From contig OZ024861.1 in NCBI GenBank assembly GCA_964017155.1, positions 46,490,013 through 46,554,012 of the forward strand: 64,000 nt of DNA, read 5' to 3'. This document shows, piece by piece, positions 1 through 11,189 of the stretch. This stretch comes from Oasisia sp. SBJ-2009. Its lineage: Eukaryota; Annelida; Polychaeta; Sabellida; Siboglinidae. Within the stretch, counting starts at the first letter, position 1. Every line of letters begins with the position of its first letter. The notes below the pieces were generated by a model. The model made no database searches. It was not told where the DNA came from and saw nothing but the letters and a program-made list of their open reading frames with translations. The position numbers and the translations under genes are program-made.

Positions 1-796
1 GAAGTCCTTTTGTATGGTTATTGACAACCAATCCCAGGACAGGAAACATTTTCATTGTATCCATCTCGATAACCATCCATTACCTTATACTACAAAATGT
101 AAATATCTTGGTCATATAATCAACAATAACCTGACTGATGATGACGACATTGCCAGACAAAAAAGATGCCTTTATGCCCAAGCCAATGTATTAGCTCGAA
201 AATTTTGTCTTTGTAATATTTCTACCAAAATTATTTTATTTCAAGCATACTGTGCTCCTATGTATACTTCTAGTCTTTGGTGCACATTCAAAAAATATAG
301 CCTCAAAAGCATTACTGTCGCATACAATAATAGCCTCAGAATTTTACTAAACTTACCCCCAAGATGTAGTGCAAGTTTTATGTTTGCCACCAACTATATT
401 AAATCCTTCAATGAACGCATTCGTTCATCAATATTCAGTCTTTTATGTCGTCTTCATCAGTCAGATAATATCCTTTTTATTAATTACCTTCATACCGACA
501 TTCATTTTAAGAGCCATTTGTACTCATACTGGAGGTCTTTATTGTACACATGTCATTAGTATTGTATTTATTTTTTAATCATTTTTTATTTTATTTTATA
601 TTTATTTTTACAACTTATTTAATTCATTTCCTCATATATTTAGACATAACTTTTTAAATTTTACACTTATATTTTTACGTTGATCTCATTGCTTTGATTG
701 TATTATATGTATTGTACTTTTCTTTTTTTTTAATTGTATTTTATGTATACATATATGGACGTCTTGTCTGAAATAAACCTTATTATTATTATTATA
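1..796 (+). mobile_element. 3' end of a non-LTR retrotransposon (LINE)
   Basis: The window opens inside a LINE. It holds the end of the reverse-transcriptase ORF (to 559), then an AT-rich 3' UTR, then a tail of ATT repeats directly after an AATAAA-like signal near 770. The 5' part lies outside the window. The Ty3/Gypsy element begins only 28 bp after this tail. Confidence 0.7.
14..559 (+). pseudogene. LINE reverse transcriptase, C-terminal fragment
   Basis: A 181-residue open frame. It contains the region after the RT thumb that is typical of many animal LINEs: a KYLGHIINNNLTDDDDI-like segment (about residues 30-46), a YAQANVLARKF segment, and a QAYCAPMYTSSLW segment that matches the usual 'F..YC..LY...LW' motif. 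The catalytic palm lies upstream, outside the window, so activity cannot be judged. It is followed by its own 3' UTR and an ATT tail, as expected of a 5'-truncated insertion or the end of a longer copy. The fragment looks undamaged over its length. Confidence 0.7.
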
Positions 797-823
797 AGTG
801 TGTACATCACTATGGCTAATCTA

Positions 824-1049
824 TGAAACGTGTCGTCTTGGCCTGACATGTGTAGTCGGATTGTCCGACTCATCTCGCATTCATACATATCTGATTCGAC
901 ACCAGAAGTACTGAACAAATCACTTTATTACAATTACAATAAGCAGAGAGAGGGATAACACTGATCGACCTCGAGTCTCGTCATCTTCCAAGACTGATCT
1001 CTTGGACTGCATATGTCGTTCTATGCATTTACATTGGCATACCATCACA
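824..1049 (-). repeat. 3' LTR of the Gypsy element (226 bp)
   Basis: Begins TG and ends CA. Collinear with 5337-5561 except for a 2-bp gap near 850 and a 3-bp insertion near 942. An AATAAA-like signal (minus-strand complement of the tttatt near 925) would lie within it. Confidence 0.92.
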
Positions 1050-1062
1050 TCCCTCTTTCTTC
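1050..1062 (-). other. Polypurine tract of the Gypsy element
   Basis: On the minus strand GAAGAAAGAGGGA lies immediately before the 3' LTR, the expected place and composition of the plus-strand primer. Confidence 0.75.
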
Positions 1063-1166
1063 AAAATATAAAGACAAAATAACTAACTTACTAATGTCCG
1101 TATGTAAGAGAAATCAAATCATTATTCTAACTATTAGCCATAATGTTCGTGTAAACTAGAACACAA

Positions 1167-3014
1167 TTACAGGTCCAATCGTTGTGGGCGTTTCACTCGT
1201 CTTCCGGAGCTAGTGTATTGTTCCGATTGTGGAAGCTGGAAACGGACTGACTTCTTCTGGGGTAACACGGAGTTACACGGAGGTGGTACGACTTGCATGT
1301 CGTCTCTTCGCGTCAAGTCGTCTGTATCGTCCACATTGTCTTGTTGGAACGTATGTCGTTCAGTCGTCTCACGGAGGTGACGACGGTTACGCCTAAGGAC
1401 ATTGCCTGTCGGAGTCAAGACGTTGTACGACCGCGGCTGTACATCAGTTGATATCATCTTGGCAGGCTGCCAGGTGTCTGTCTGAGTGTCTCTCACACGA
1501 ACATCCTGTCCGGGTATTAGCGGTGCAAGTGGTTGCATAGCTCGCTTATCATGGTTGAGACGTTGGATTTCTTGCCTCTCGGCGAGACGACGTCTGATTT
1601 CGTCTTTCGACCAGTGTTCATTTCTGATGATCACGGGGAGGTTCGACTTGTACTTGCGGGGATTTAGCATCTCTGCCGGTGACGGTAAGTGGCTGTCGAT
1701 TGGTATAGATCTCAACCCGAGCAGTGCTTTCTGCGGGTTGGATCTCGACATCGCTGCCTTCTTCAGGGTATACTTCACCGTCTGAACTTGACGTTCGATG
1801 AATCCATTCGATTGTGGGAAGTGTGGGCTGGACGTTACGTGGTCGAAGCACCACTCGGCGGCGAAGTTTCGAAAAGCCTGACTGCTATAGTGTCCACCGT
1901 TGTCGCTCACAACCTTGCTTGGCGATCCATTCTCCGCAAACACCTCACTCATCTTCGATATGATGCGGTCACTCGTCACCTTCCCCTCGATGCGGTAGAC
2001 AAAAGGGAATTTCGAGTAGTAGTCACAGATGAGAAGATACGTGTCCTCTCGTATGGCAAACCGGTCTGTGCCGACGATCTGCCACGGACGTGTCGGTAAC
2101 TCATGCTGCATCAGCGGTTCGTGCGCCTGACGTTTCTGTAACCGTTGACACGCGTCGCACTTCCTCACGATGTCGTCGATGTCCTTGTTGATCGACTTCC
2201 AGTAGACACAGGACCTCGCTCGCAGCCGGGTCTTCTCTATGCCCTGGTGAGCCTCGTGCAGTTTGCTCAACACTTCCGCCTGTAGACTTAGGGGAATCAC
2301 CAGACGGTCGCCCTTCATGATAAGACCGTCCTCAACTGCCAACTCGTCTCGGCATGACCAGTAGGGTCGCAACGGTGCAGCTAGGTGGCGTTGGCTATCT
2401 GGCCATCCATCCACGATGACGGCTCTCAGCGCACACAGGTCATCGTCGGCCTGTGTCGCCTCTCTGATCGACTGTAGTTTCTGCGTTGAAAACTGTACGA
2501 ATGACACTTGTATGTCAAGGTCGATCTGCGTCGACTCGCTACTCGGTTGTCTTGACATGGCGTCGGCCAGCATCATTTGCTTTCCTGGCTTGTAGCGTAA
2601 CACAAAGTCATACGGTTGTACTCGCAGGAACATTCTCTGTAATCTCTGCGGTGCTGCTGCAAGGTTCTTCAAGTTGATCATCTCGAGAGGTTTGTGGTCC
2701 GACTCGAGAACGAACGATTTTCCGTAGACATACATGTGGAACCTCTCGCAGCCGAAGACGACTGCGAGCATCTCACGTTCAATGTTGGCGTATCTCTGTT
2801 CGCAATCACTAAGGGACTTGCTGGCAAACGCGATGGGCTTCCCGTGTTGAATGAGAACAGCGCCGAGTCCTCGGCTGGAGGCGTCGACCTGGATGACACT
2901 CTCAGCCTGTGGGTCGAAGTACGCAAGGGTCACTTCACGACAGATGAGAGACTTCGTCGCTTCAAACGCTGCGTTGTGAGATTTCGTCCAGATGAACTCG
3001 GCGTCCTTCTTCAC
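1167..3014 (-). pseudogene. Gypsy RNase H-integrase ORF segment (about 615 codons)
   Basis: Starts in the RT-RNase H connection. RNase H shows VIQVDASSRGLGAVL and SDHKPLE. Integrase has the HHCC zinc region (HEAHQG ... CDACQ, about residues 255-300) and the DDE core, with Asp in GTDRF (about 315), Asp in SDNGGHYSS (about 370) and Glu in NGFIERQVQ (about 405). A basic C-terminal region with an LRRNRRHLRE motif follows. There is no internal stop. The first codon is not a true start, since the frame enters from the upstream segment. Integrase and RNase H look intact even though the polyprotein as a whole is broken upstream. Confidence 0.9.
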
Positions 3015-3757
3015 TATAGATCACGCAGGGTTGCGGTTTGCTGCGACAGGTTTGGAATGAATGGCGACATGTACGTGGCTATGCCCAGAAATTCCTGAAG
3101 TTGTGCGACGTTTTGCGGTGCTTTCATTCGCTGGATGTCTGCGGCTCTGCCTGGGTCTGAACGTACGCCGTCTGCGCTGAATTCCAACCCGAAGAACTTC
3201 ATGTTCGCCTGTTTGATGTCGCATTTATCAATGTTGAACACCAGCCCATGCTGCAGTGCTACTCTCATCAGGTTGTGCAGATGTTTGTCGTGTTCGGCTT
3301 CTGTCTTCCCGAACACACCCACGTCATCAGCAATACTTATCGTTCCGGGGCACTTCTCAAGTATGCAGTCCATCCTCTCCTGGAACACGTCTTGGCTGAG
3401 GTTCAGGCCAAACGGTAGTCTTCTGAAACAGTACCGGCCGAAGGGACTGTTGAACGTTGTCAGACGCTTAGACTCGTCGTCTAACTGCACGGACCAGTAT
3501 CCGTGACGTGCGTCTAGCTTGGAGAAGATCACTGACCCAGCAAGCTTGTGGGTAATTTCCTCCAAGGTCGGTGTTGGGTAGTGCGGACGCTTGATAGCTG
3601 TGTTCAAGTCTTTGGGATCCAAGCAGATGCGCAACTTTCCGTTCGACTTCCTGCTGTATACGATGCTAGATACCCAATCTGTAGGCTCCTCGACCTTCTC
3701 GATCACCCCGAGTTCTACCATCTGGTCCTCACGTCGTCTTTGATGTGGATCGGACAT
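3014..3757 (-). pseudogene. Gypsy reverse transcriptase ORF segment
   Basis: RT palm and fingers: RICLDPKDLN (about residue 42), FSKLDARHGYWSVQL, the LPFGL motif, and the catalytic IADDVGV (both aspartates present; the residue before ADD is Ile). It overlaps the gag-protease ORF by 43 bp in a different frame. At its 3' end LRDL runs into TAG at 3017-3019. Adding one base would join it to the RNase H-integrase frame, which points to a 1-bp deletion. Programmed shifting at both joins is unlikely because both lie inside the normally continuous polyprotein. Confidence 0.9.
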
Positions 3758-5211
3758 CGTCTGGGCGCATGTACGACTGGGGTCACAGCAGGGTGTAGTG
3801 TGATGTGGAACGTTTCGCGGAACTTTCCGATGCCCTTAAAACAATCTGGATACAGCCGCTGGAGATCTTCCTTCGAGTTCAACGTCAGTGGATGTTCGCT
3901 GACTCCACAGTTCAAGGTCACCAAGTTGAGCTTGCGGCAGGAAGGTAGTCCCAAGATCACTGGACCTGGTGTGTCAGCAACAAAGAACTCTGCTTCGTGT
4001 GTGGTTGTCTCATGCACACACTTCAGTCGCGTAGTACCGTACTGCCGGATCAATTGTCCGTTGTAGGCAGTTAGGATCGTATCTCGATGCTCAAGGCTGC
4101 CTCGCACAGGTATTCCTTCTGTGTCGATGTTTGACGGGTACATGCGCTGGAACGTCCTCAGCGGCATTACGTTGCCCTGCGCACCTGTGTCGACCTTGAC
4201 ACAAAGTGTCGCTGGGGTGTCAGGCCTGTCTTTCAGCGTGATCCTGAGAGTCGCATATACGTCGTCCCTCTCGACGGCATTGATGTTGACGGTATTAAAA
4301 GCAAGCGGCTCGAAGTTGTCGCTGAGCTGATCGAATCTGGCGTCTTGACTGATGGAGTGAACACCACCTCGTTGGCGCTCATCTCGGTTGGTCCTTCGTC
4401 TTGACCTAGCTCGGGATCTTGGTCGCCCAGAAGAGTGTCGTCTTCCTCCGGCGCCAGACGTCCAACCTGTAGCCTGCCGACATACTCGCTGCCAGTGATT
4501 GAGTTTCCCATATGCGTTACCCCTACTGCCCTCTGCTGGACATCGATCTGTGGGCGCATGATGACGTCCATATTTTGTGCACGTAGGTGCCTCCTCTCGA
4601 CGTCCGCTTGGCTCATGTGTTCTCCGCGACCGGCTGACGTGACTGATGCTGCTAGCGTCTCCTGAGAACTGCTGCATGTTGGCCAGTGTTGCTTCATGCG
4701 TTCTAGCAACGTCCATCGCCGCGTCAAGTGTTAGTGTCTCATCACGGCACAGTAGCTTTTCTTGCACTTTCCCGTGCCGGACACCCACTACTAACTGTTC
4801 GATCAACCTCTCCTCGGTTTCTGTAGTATCACGGAACTTGCATTTACGCGCCTGCGTCTTGCAGCGTGTCATGAATTCGTCAACTGTCTCAGAGCTCAAC
4901 TGCCTGAATTTTTGCAGATGAAAACGGCTCAGCCTGTAATTAGACTTGGGTTCTATCAGAGCCTGGAATTTAGCCCAAATGACATCAACGTCTTTCTTAT
5001 CAGTTTCACTGAGGTCCCACGTATTGTACATTCGCCGACCCTCCTGTCCTACCCATAGCAGGATGTAGGTCACTCGTTCAATCTGCCCTTTTTCAGCAAA
5101 GGGCCCACTGAAAATCAGTTCGCAATATTGACGGAATGAACGAAACTCCGTGGGTAAATCAGTGGCTAACCAGTTCATGCGGGGCGGCTCTATACCTGAC
5201 AGTTCACCCAT
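3715..5211 (-). pseudogene. Gypsy gag-protease ORF (498 codons)
   Basis: The N-terminal half is a Ty3/Gypsy capsid-like region (about residues 10-170, with the EFMTRCKTQARKCKF segment common in gag). Around residues 205-245 are two zinc-knuckle-like segments. The aspartic protease follows, with its active site DTGA at about residue 340. In both knuckles expected cysteines are replaced (CTKYGRHH and GNAYGK, where C-x2-C would be expected), so nucleic-acid binding is probably impaired. The frame ends in what should be the linker to the reverse transcriptase: the PIHIKDDVR stretch carries on in another frame at the start of the RT ORF. I therefore read this end as a frameshift and not a true stop. 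Confidence 0.88.
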
Positions 5212-5318
5212 AACTGCCTATTAATGGCAATGTCTATCACTTACACAGTGAGAACACATCGGAGCTGGCCAGCGTCGACTCGACGGTGCCGCGTGCGTGT
5301 TGACGAAAGCGCCGGATT

Positions 5319-5336
5319 CAACCGTAGCTGCCACCA
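5319..5336 (-). other. Primer-binding site of the Gypsy element
   Basis: On the minus strand the base after the 5' LTR starts TGGTGGCAGCTACGG. This begins with the TGG complementary to a tRNA CCA end and directly abuts the LTR, as minus-strand primer sites do. I cannot name the tRNA. Confidence 0.65.
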
Positions 5337-5561
5337 TGAAACGTGTCGTCTTGGCCTGACATCTGTGTAGTCGGATTGTCCGACTCATCTCGCATTCATA
5401 CATATCTGATTCGACACCAGAAGTACTGAACAAATCACTTTATTACAATTACAAGCAGAGAGAGGGATAACACTGATCGACCTCGAGTCTCGTCATCTTC
5501 CAAGACTGATCTCTTGGACTGCATATGTCGTTCTATGCATTTACATTGGCATACCATCACA
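5337..5561 (-). repeat. 5' LTR of the Gypsy element (225 bp)
   Basis: Same sequence as the 3' LTR apart from two small indels. As far as read, identical to the solo LTR at 6507-6731 in reverse orientation, so this copy and the solo LTR are closer to each other than either is to 824-1049. Confidence 0.92.
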
Positions 5562-5684
5562 ATATAAACGCACATTCGATCGGACTGTTACATTGGCTCA
5601 ACATATGAAATATAGGCCAGAGGATGCAAGGATGTATACAATATTAATTGTGCTGGATGGATGTTTAACTATAGGTATGCAGCA

Positions 5685-5792
5685 ACAGGAATTGCTATAG
5701 ATATATTCAAACCTTTACTATTATTTAACAAGTCTTGTTACATCTTGTTAAACAGGAATTGCTATAGATATACTCAAACCTTTACTATTATA
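5685..5792. repeat. Short direct duplication, about 40 bp, two copies
   Basis: A segment containing GGAATTGCTATAGATATA and CAAACCTTTACTATTAT occurs near 5687-5731 and again near 5753-5792. The rest of 5562-5820 is unassigned AT-rich sequence. Confidence 0.6.
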
Positions 5793-5819
5793 GTACCATT
5801 TCCAGGATTCCATAAGAGA

Positions 5820-6420
5820 TGAGTACTCTCCATAAAAATTAACAAGGATTGAGGGTCTGGGATGCTGTCAAAAGCCTTGCTAAGATCAATTGTAACTGCA
5901 AGGGGCACCTAAAACTCTTGGAATTTATCAATGATGTGTCGGAAAGTGAAACTCTGCTGTGCATGTATACATGCATGAGCGCTATCCCAGCAAACAAGGA
6001 ACCATTTCTGAACCAGTTGGCACATGTCATACTGGTTCATAATTGGTACCAGTACGTGTTTTCATGTGTATTCATGTGATTACACGTGTTCTGCCTGCTG
6101 TCACGAGTTTTCAATGAGTTTGACATGAGTCATACTGGGTCAGAACTGGTACAGTTTCACTGGCACGTGTCATCACGTGAAAAAACTCATGATTTCACGG
6201 GAAACACATGTCGACACACCAAATTTGTTCACAAAATCCGGTGAATTCATGTGAATTGAGCCAGTTGAATTCGTGAATTCACTTACAGAACATGTGAAAT
6301 CACGGGTCGTTGTTTGCTGGGATGGTCTGAAGCCTGCCTGCTCCTTGTGTAGCCCACTGACCATGTTATTACATCTCTCATCCAGTTCAAGATCATCTGG
6401 TATTATACTCTGTCATGACC
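5820..6420 (-). pseudogene. LINE reverse transcriptase fragment, split by a MITE
   Basis: On the minus strand, 6420-6322 encodes LHKEQAGFRP, the usual 'QxGFRPGRS' entry to the RT palm. After the 336-bp MITE, 5985-5830 resumes with SFTFRHIIDKFQEF, a stop, then AVTIDLSKAFDSIP, which holds RT motif A and its catalytic aspartate. The spacing on the two sides matches one continuous RT domain, so the MITE inserted into an existing LINE copy. The in-frame stop and missing flanks make it non-functional. Confidence 0.7.
5986..6321. mobile_element. 336-bp MITE with CCCAGCAAACAA terminal inverted repeats
   Basis: CCCAGCAAACAA at 5986-5997 is the exact reverse complement of 6310-6321; two more flanking bases also pair. 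The interior has no coding capacity and is rich in short palindromic CATGTGATT-like words. It interrupts an RT sequence, giving independent evidence of insertion. The target duplication cannot be separated from the repeat ends (an AT on each side). Confidence 0.75.
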
Positions 6421-6506
6421 AGACAATTAACAAAGTACTGTCACTCCCCTCCAGATGTCACTGTCAGCATGATTGCCTTTTCAGGGATATAAATGACATC
6501 GCCATG

Positions 6507-6731
6507 TGTGATGGTATGCCAATGTAAATGCATAGAACGACATATGCAGTCCAAGAGATCAGTCTTGGAAGATGACGAGACTCGAGGTCGATCAGTGTTA
6601 TCCCTCTCTCTGCTTGTAATTGTAATAAAGTGATTTGTTCAGTACTTCTGGTGTCGAATCAGATATGTATGAATGCGAGATGAGTCGGACAATCCGACTA
6701 CACAGATGTCAGGCCAAGACGACACGTTTCA
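6507..6731 (+). mobile_element. Solo LTR of the Gypsy family, opposite orientation
   Basis: 225 bp matching the 5' LTR at 5337-5561 in reverse orientation, TG to CA. It is flanked by a perfect 5-bp target duplication, CCATG at 6502-6506 and 6732-6736. There is no internal region, so this is a product of LTR-LTR recombination. Confidence 0.93.
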
Positions 6732-6932
6732 CCATGTTTCCAATCCGCAGGGACAACTCCAGAATTCCACACCTGGATTAAAACCCGACACATCCACTGA
6801 TCCGTCTCCCCATCACCAGCTTGTAGCTTTTAGGGTGTGATACCATCCATGTCTGGTCACTTGTTGTCTTTCATGCCATTCCTCATTCCTCCTTTAGTGA
6901 AATTGTTTTTGTTAATGTGGAGAGTAGTTCCA

Positions 6933-7215
6933 GTAGTGGGGCGGATATGTGGCAAATATAAGATGGATTGTGGGTTTGGTGGTAAAAGCACCAAAATCGG
7001 CATAGTTGATGTTAAAGAGGTACTAAACGATTTTAGATATAGTGCCAAGCTCAATTTTCCCCCTGGTGTCCATAAAATGACCAAATCCAAGATGGCCCCC
7101 AATCGAAGTGTGAAAATTTATAAAAGGCTTTATCTTCATTAATAATTGACATAAAAAGATGAATGAAGTGTCTATTTCTATGTTTTCAGGTATGGGGATT
7201 CCAACGGAACCATCA
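6933..7215 (+). repeat. Left arm of the inverted repeat
   Basis: Shares with the right arm, in inverse order, GTGGGTTTGGTGGTAAAAGC, a TGGCATAGTTGATG-like word, GATATAGTGCCAAGC and ATGAATGAAGTGTC. Confidence 0.75.
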
Positions 7216-7570
7216 TTTGAATGGTAAAATGTAAAATAATTAACATTTACAAGTAAAATGTGTAAATTATTGTTGTAAAAATGCAAAACGACAAGAAATT
7301 TGGGTGCAATAAATGGATTTTTTTTATTGCCAATCATGTTGGTACAATAGCATGGAATCATATTTTCAACTGTTCATACATATTTATATTGAATATAATT
7401 CAAAACGTTAGCATCGATATTCAATAATGATAATTGCTGTCATTTTATACAGCTTGACAAGAAAAAACAAAAATAAATAAATAAAATAAACCACAATTCA
7501 AAACTAAATGTTGAACATAAGACTGGACTCATCACTTTGGTAAAAAAAGCAACAATATAAAATAAAACAA

Positions 7571-8212
7571 ATATACAACTGAGTGACATAATTAATACTA
7601 CCATCACTCCTGTATTATTACAACATTATCCAATTGAAGCCTTCACACTTTACACAATGCCATACAATGACTGACAAACTGATATAAAATGGACTAGAAA
7701 CATTAACAAACAAATTTGGTAATTCCAAACGCATACAGTTGTGAACAAAAACAAAAAATCTGATAGACACTGAACTGCTGCTCGACATCACATCTTAATA
7801 GTGATCACTGTGTTCACAGTTGCCGAATACGCAACTGCTGCTAGACATCCCATCTTAAACAAAATGGTGAAAATACACAGACTCGACTCACTGCTAAAAG
7901 CCACCAATACAAATTTAAAAAAAACCTAACATATATATAATATACAACTGAGTGACATAATTAATACTACACCAAGTGCCATCATTCGTGTATGATTACT
8001 ATGTTATCTAATTGAAGCCTTCATAGTAGGCAAATGTGATACAATGGCAGATATATCGATGTAAAATGGACTAGAAACATTAACAAAACAATTTGGTAAT
8101 TCCAAACACATAGAGTTATGAACAAAACAAAACAATAACTCTGATAGACACTGAACAGTTGCTAGACAGTAGACATCACATCTTAATAGTGATCACTGTG
8201 TTCACAGTTGCC
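7571..8212. repeat. Tandem duplication of the 3' end of the CXC-protein gene
   Basis: Copy A (7571-7824) and copy B (7940-8212) share long blocks, including AATTGAAGCCTTCA, GGACTAGAAACATTAAC and TAGTGATCACTGTGTTC. The last block encodes the final residues (CEHSDHY, stop) of the protein. The duplication therefore started inside the coding end and ran into the 3' UTR. Confidence 0.8.
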
Positions 8213-10937
8213 ACAGCAGTGGCACAGTGACGTGCACTTCAGATTAGCTTTAACACATTTGCACAGCCCTCTGCATCCCTTCTTACAGCCGCATCTTAAT
8301 AACTCTGAGCAGGACACGGCAGCTTCTGGGAGTAACGTCCACATCGGTTCCCATCCTCGCGTCGGATTCTTGCTCCATCCCCAGGACTCTGGAGAAGGAA
8401 GATCTGGATCTCGGACCTGGGCCTGACCCCATACATGGCCACCCTGGTATGTTGCTCGTCTTGCGTGCTGCAGCAGTGCAGCTTTGGTTGGTGGAATGGC
8501 GTCAATAGATCTGGCTTTTGACGTGAACATGTGCTTCCTGGCTGAGTCCACAGTAGTTTCGTTACTCCCCAGATCACACATAAGCACCACGTATGACTCG
8601 AGTACAGACATGCAGACATTGTTCAAACTTGTCGGTCGTGTGACAAGTCTAGCGAAGACCTCCGTTGCAGTATTGAATGACCTCCACGTGTCGAAGGCTG
8701 TCTTTTTGCCTTTCCCAGCAAACGACGAGACTGTGTCACAACCGGTGAAGGCGTGGAACATGGGAAGAGCTTGTGCTTTCTCTGCACCCGAAGAGGTGGC
8801 AATTTCATGAGCTGGTATGTACCACAGGTGTTTACCCGTGCCAAACGCTATCCACAGCTGTGTGTTCTCCATTGACACAACAGTGGAGACAGACAGGACG
8901 ACAACGTCTGTATCCACTGTTCGCAGCATGATCCGCCGATGACCTTTTTCGGCCGTCCCTTGGCGTGCAGGAACATGCGCGTATCCGCCTCTTCGTGAGA
9001 GCATGCTTCCCACAGGTTGAGAAGACTTCTTTCTCTGTAGACAGATTTTCCACGACTTCATGTGCTAGGAAGTTGAATAGTTCTGTCTTGTTCTCGTCCA
9101 CTCGCAGGAACTCCTGACAGTTTCCCGGGATGGAGTTGGCTGCTGCAATATGTCGTCTGACGCCCTTTCCACGATTTTCTCTTGCTGTGGACTTCAGGCT
9201 ATCTGGTATGTCGACATCCCAGATGATGTCCACCCTTGTGACTCTAGCCAACTGTGCTTTGATGTATGGAAGGAACACTAACATGGAAGGTTTTCGCTCC
9301 AACTGTCTTCAGCATGTTGTTGATAGCAGCTCCATCCAGTATGATGACGTCGATGACTGGAGCTTCGCCTTTGGATGTGCACAGCTTCTCCGGGCAATCT
9401 GTGAGATCTGCCTTTGTACCGAACCGAAATTTCCCCAGCTGCGACAAGGATGGTGGGTACGCATGATTTTCATGCTTGAAGTAATTGTCCAAGTCTCCGT
9501 CTCGTGTCTGGCACGCGATGTACAGCCTGTAAAATAGTGCACAGTCGCTCTTGAGGGATGTTATCATCTGTGTAGCTTTGGATGGTGTCCTTTTGGATGG
9601 TCTGTTGAACAGTGGCATACTGTTGTTAGAGATGGTGTCTAATACAGGTGATGTACGCTCAACCAACCGATCCGTTACAAAGCTGTCATAATGATCATGC
9701 CCCTTCTTCTCTATCCTTCGCACAGTTGTCACTACGGCTGGATCTGCGATGTCTCTGGTATCCAAAATCAGAAGATCTCCACTCTCGTCCATGAAAGGAT
9801 TCCCAAGGTCTTCGATCACTTCCACGAGAGCCTGAACGTCGCTTGCAAAGGTGACTTGTACAGCCATTGTGTGTTGGTGGTGCCTGCCGTTGTCCCTAGC
9901 TGCCAATGTGGTTATCCAGGCATGCTGTTTCAAAGCCGTCGATGGTCCTCGCAATTTCTGGTCCAGCTACCATCCATCGCAGTAGAGCTCTAGTTTTTCA
10001 TCAAGCCGATTGCTCCACCATCACCTTTGACGACTGCGTTGTTTTGCTCATGCGCGTGCTCGATAGCTATGGCTGAGAAGGGACGGGTCGACTTGTGCAC
10101 AACGAAGCTGCCTCGGTCAAACTCTTTCGCTACATCAGGGAGTCGTTCGTGCATTGTTGTCATATCACGTATATGTACGGGAACCCAGCGAAAATAGTGT
10201 ATGTGGTCCAGGGCAAAGAACCATGGAGCCAGTGCTCTCAATACAGTGATGTAGAGTGGGAAGTTTCCTTCGCGAATTGATCGCACAAAGACCAGCATAA
10301 GGCATTCCAAGTGCATGACCATGTACCAGTAGTGGAACTGTGGAGAAGCCTCAACCTGCTTCAGACACCAATCGTCAAACGGTAGTGGTTCACTTGTATC
10401 CAAGCAATATGCATCATATGCTGTACGAAGCATAATTGACAATGCACTGGAGGTGATTTGGTGTGCATGCCTGGTTCGTTTGACATGTGCGCCCTTGAGA
10501 AAGGAGTCAGCCGTTCCTGGAGTCGCAATACCTGCCTGAGTGAGAACATTTGTCCAGCCACTTCCGTCGAGCAAATCTCCGAGGATCGCCAAGGTTGCCA
10601 TCTCTATATGTAACCCGCCAAGTAGAACTACAAACTTGTCTTCTCCGTATGATTCTGGCCAATTCCATTGGATGATCTTCGCAATCGCAAACAAAGGTTG
10701 ATCCACTGTGAGTACAGGAACCTGTCCATGATTCAGATGTTCGACAGCGCGCTTAATAACATCCATCGAGTGACGTATCATGGCCACAGACTTGGAGTCA
10801 TCAGGGAAGAGTGGCAGAAGTGATGTGATGGTGACATCAAAGTTACGTGGTGCTTGTGCATTGGAATGAAATGCAGCCCAAGCGATCGGATCATCAATAC
10901 TCTGGACCTCTTGACGTACGAGCCGTTGTGTAGATTT
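8183..10937 (-). pseudogene. High-copy invertebrate protein with PIN/FEN-like core and CXC tail, frameshifted
   Basis: Successive minus-strand frames join into one protein: 10937-9990, 9954-9244, 9302-8832 and 9061-8183. The first frame is open up to a splice-acceptor-like CTAACCTAGCAG near 10938 and has no ATG there, so an upstream exon is likely missing. It carries VLTVDQPLFAIAK and VVLLGGLHIEMA. The third holds SIPGNCQEFLRVDENKTELF. The last has RTVDTDVVVLSV and FTGCDTVSSFAGKGKKTAF, which resemble the acidic motif and helix-hairpin-helix of FEN/XPG-type PIN nucleases. It ends with a CGCKKGCRGLCKC... cysteine-rich segment resembling tesmin/TSO1 CXC domains. I recognise this as a repeated, uncharacterised invertebrate family. 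Three frameshifts make this copy dead. The nuclease reading is inference. Confidence 0.7.
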
Positions 10938-11189
10938 CTGCTAGGTTAGGTTAACCGTTAGGTATTCATCAAATATATTATGAACATCACCATGTATCAT
11001 TTGTATGTCTGGCCCATGTAGCTCATATGACAAAAAGTCAAATTGGCACTATGTGAAATGAATGAGGATAATAGTATACTGATATATAACATCCATTTCT
11101 GAGAATAAACTATCCATTTCGCCTTGGCCGCACCCATTTTAACATCAATATCATCATAATATGAATTTAAATGCATTGTATCGACAAAC

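Larger units (their letters stand above)
824..5561 (-). mobile_element. Ty3/Gypsy LTR retrotransposon, near complete, pol frameshifted
   Basis: A 4.7-kb element read on the minus strand: 5' LTR (5337-5561), primer-binding site, gag-protease ORF, reverse transcriptase, RNase H-integrase, polypurine tract, 3' LTR (824-1049). The order PR-RT-RH-IN is that of Ty3/Gypsy. The LTRs differ by only two small indels as far as I can align them, so insertion was recent. Even so, pol is split into three frames, and gag zinc-knuckle cysteines are lost. The flanking 5-mers ATCTA (819-823) and ATATA (5562-5566) would be a target duplication with one mismatch. Confidence 0.92.

Noticed and set aside
1486..4921. 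Plus-strand open frames over the Gypsy element
   Set aside because: Shadows of gag/pol on the minus strand; no recognisable domains.
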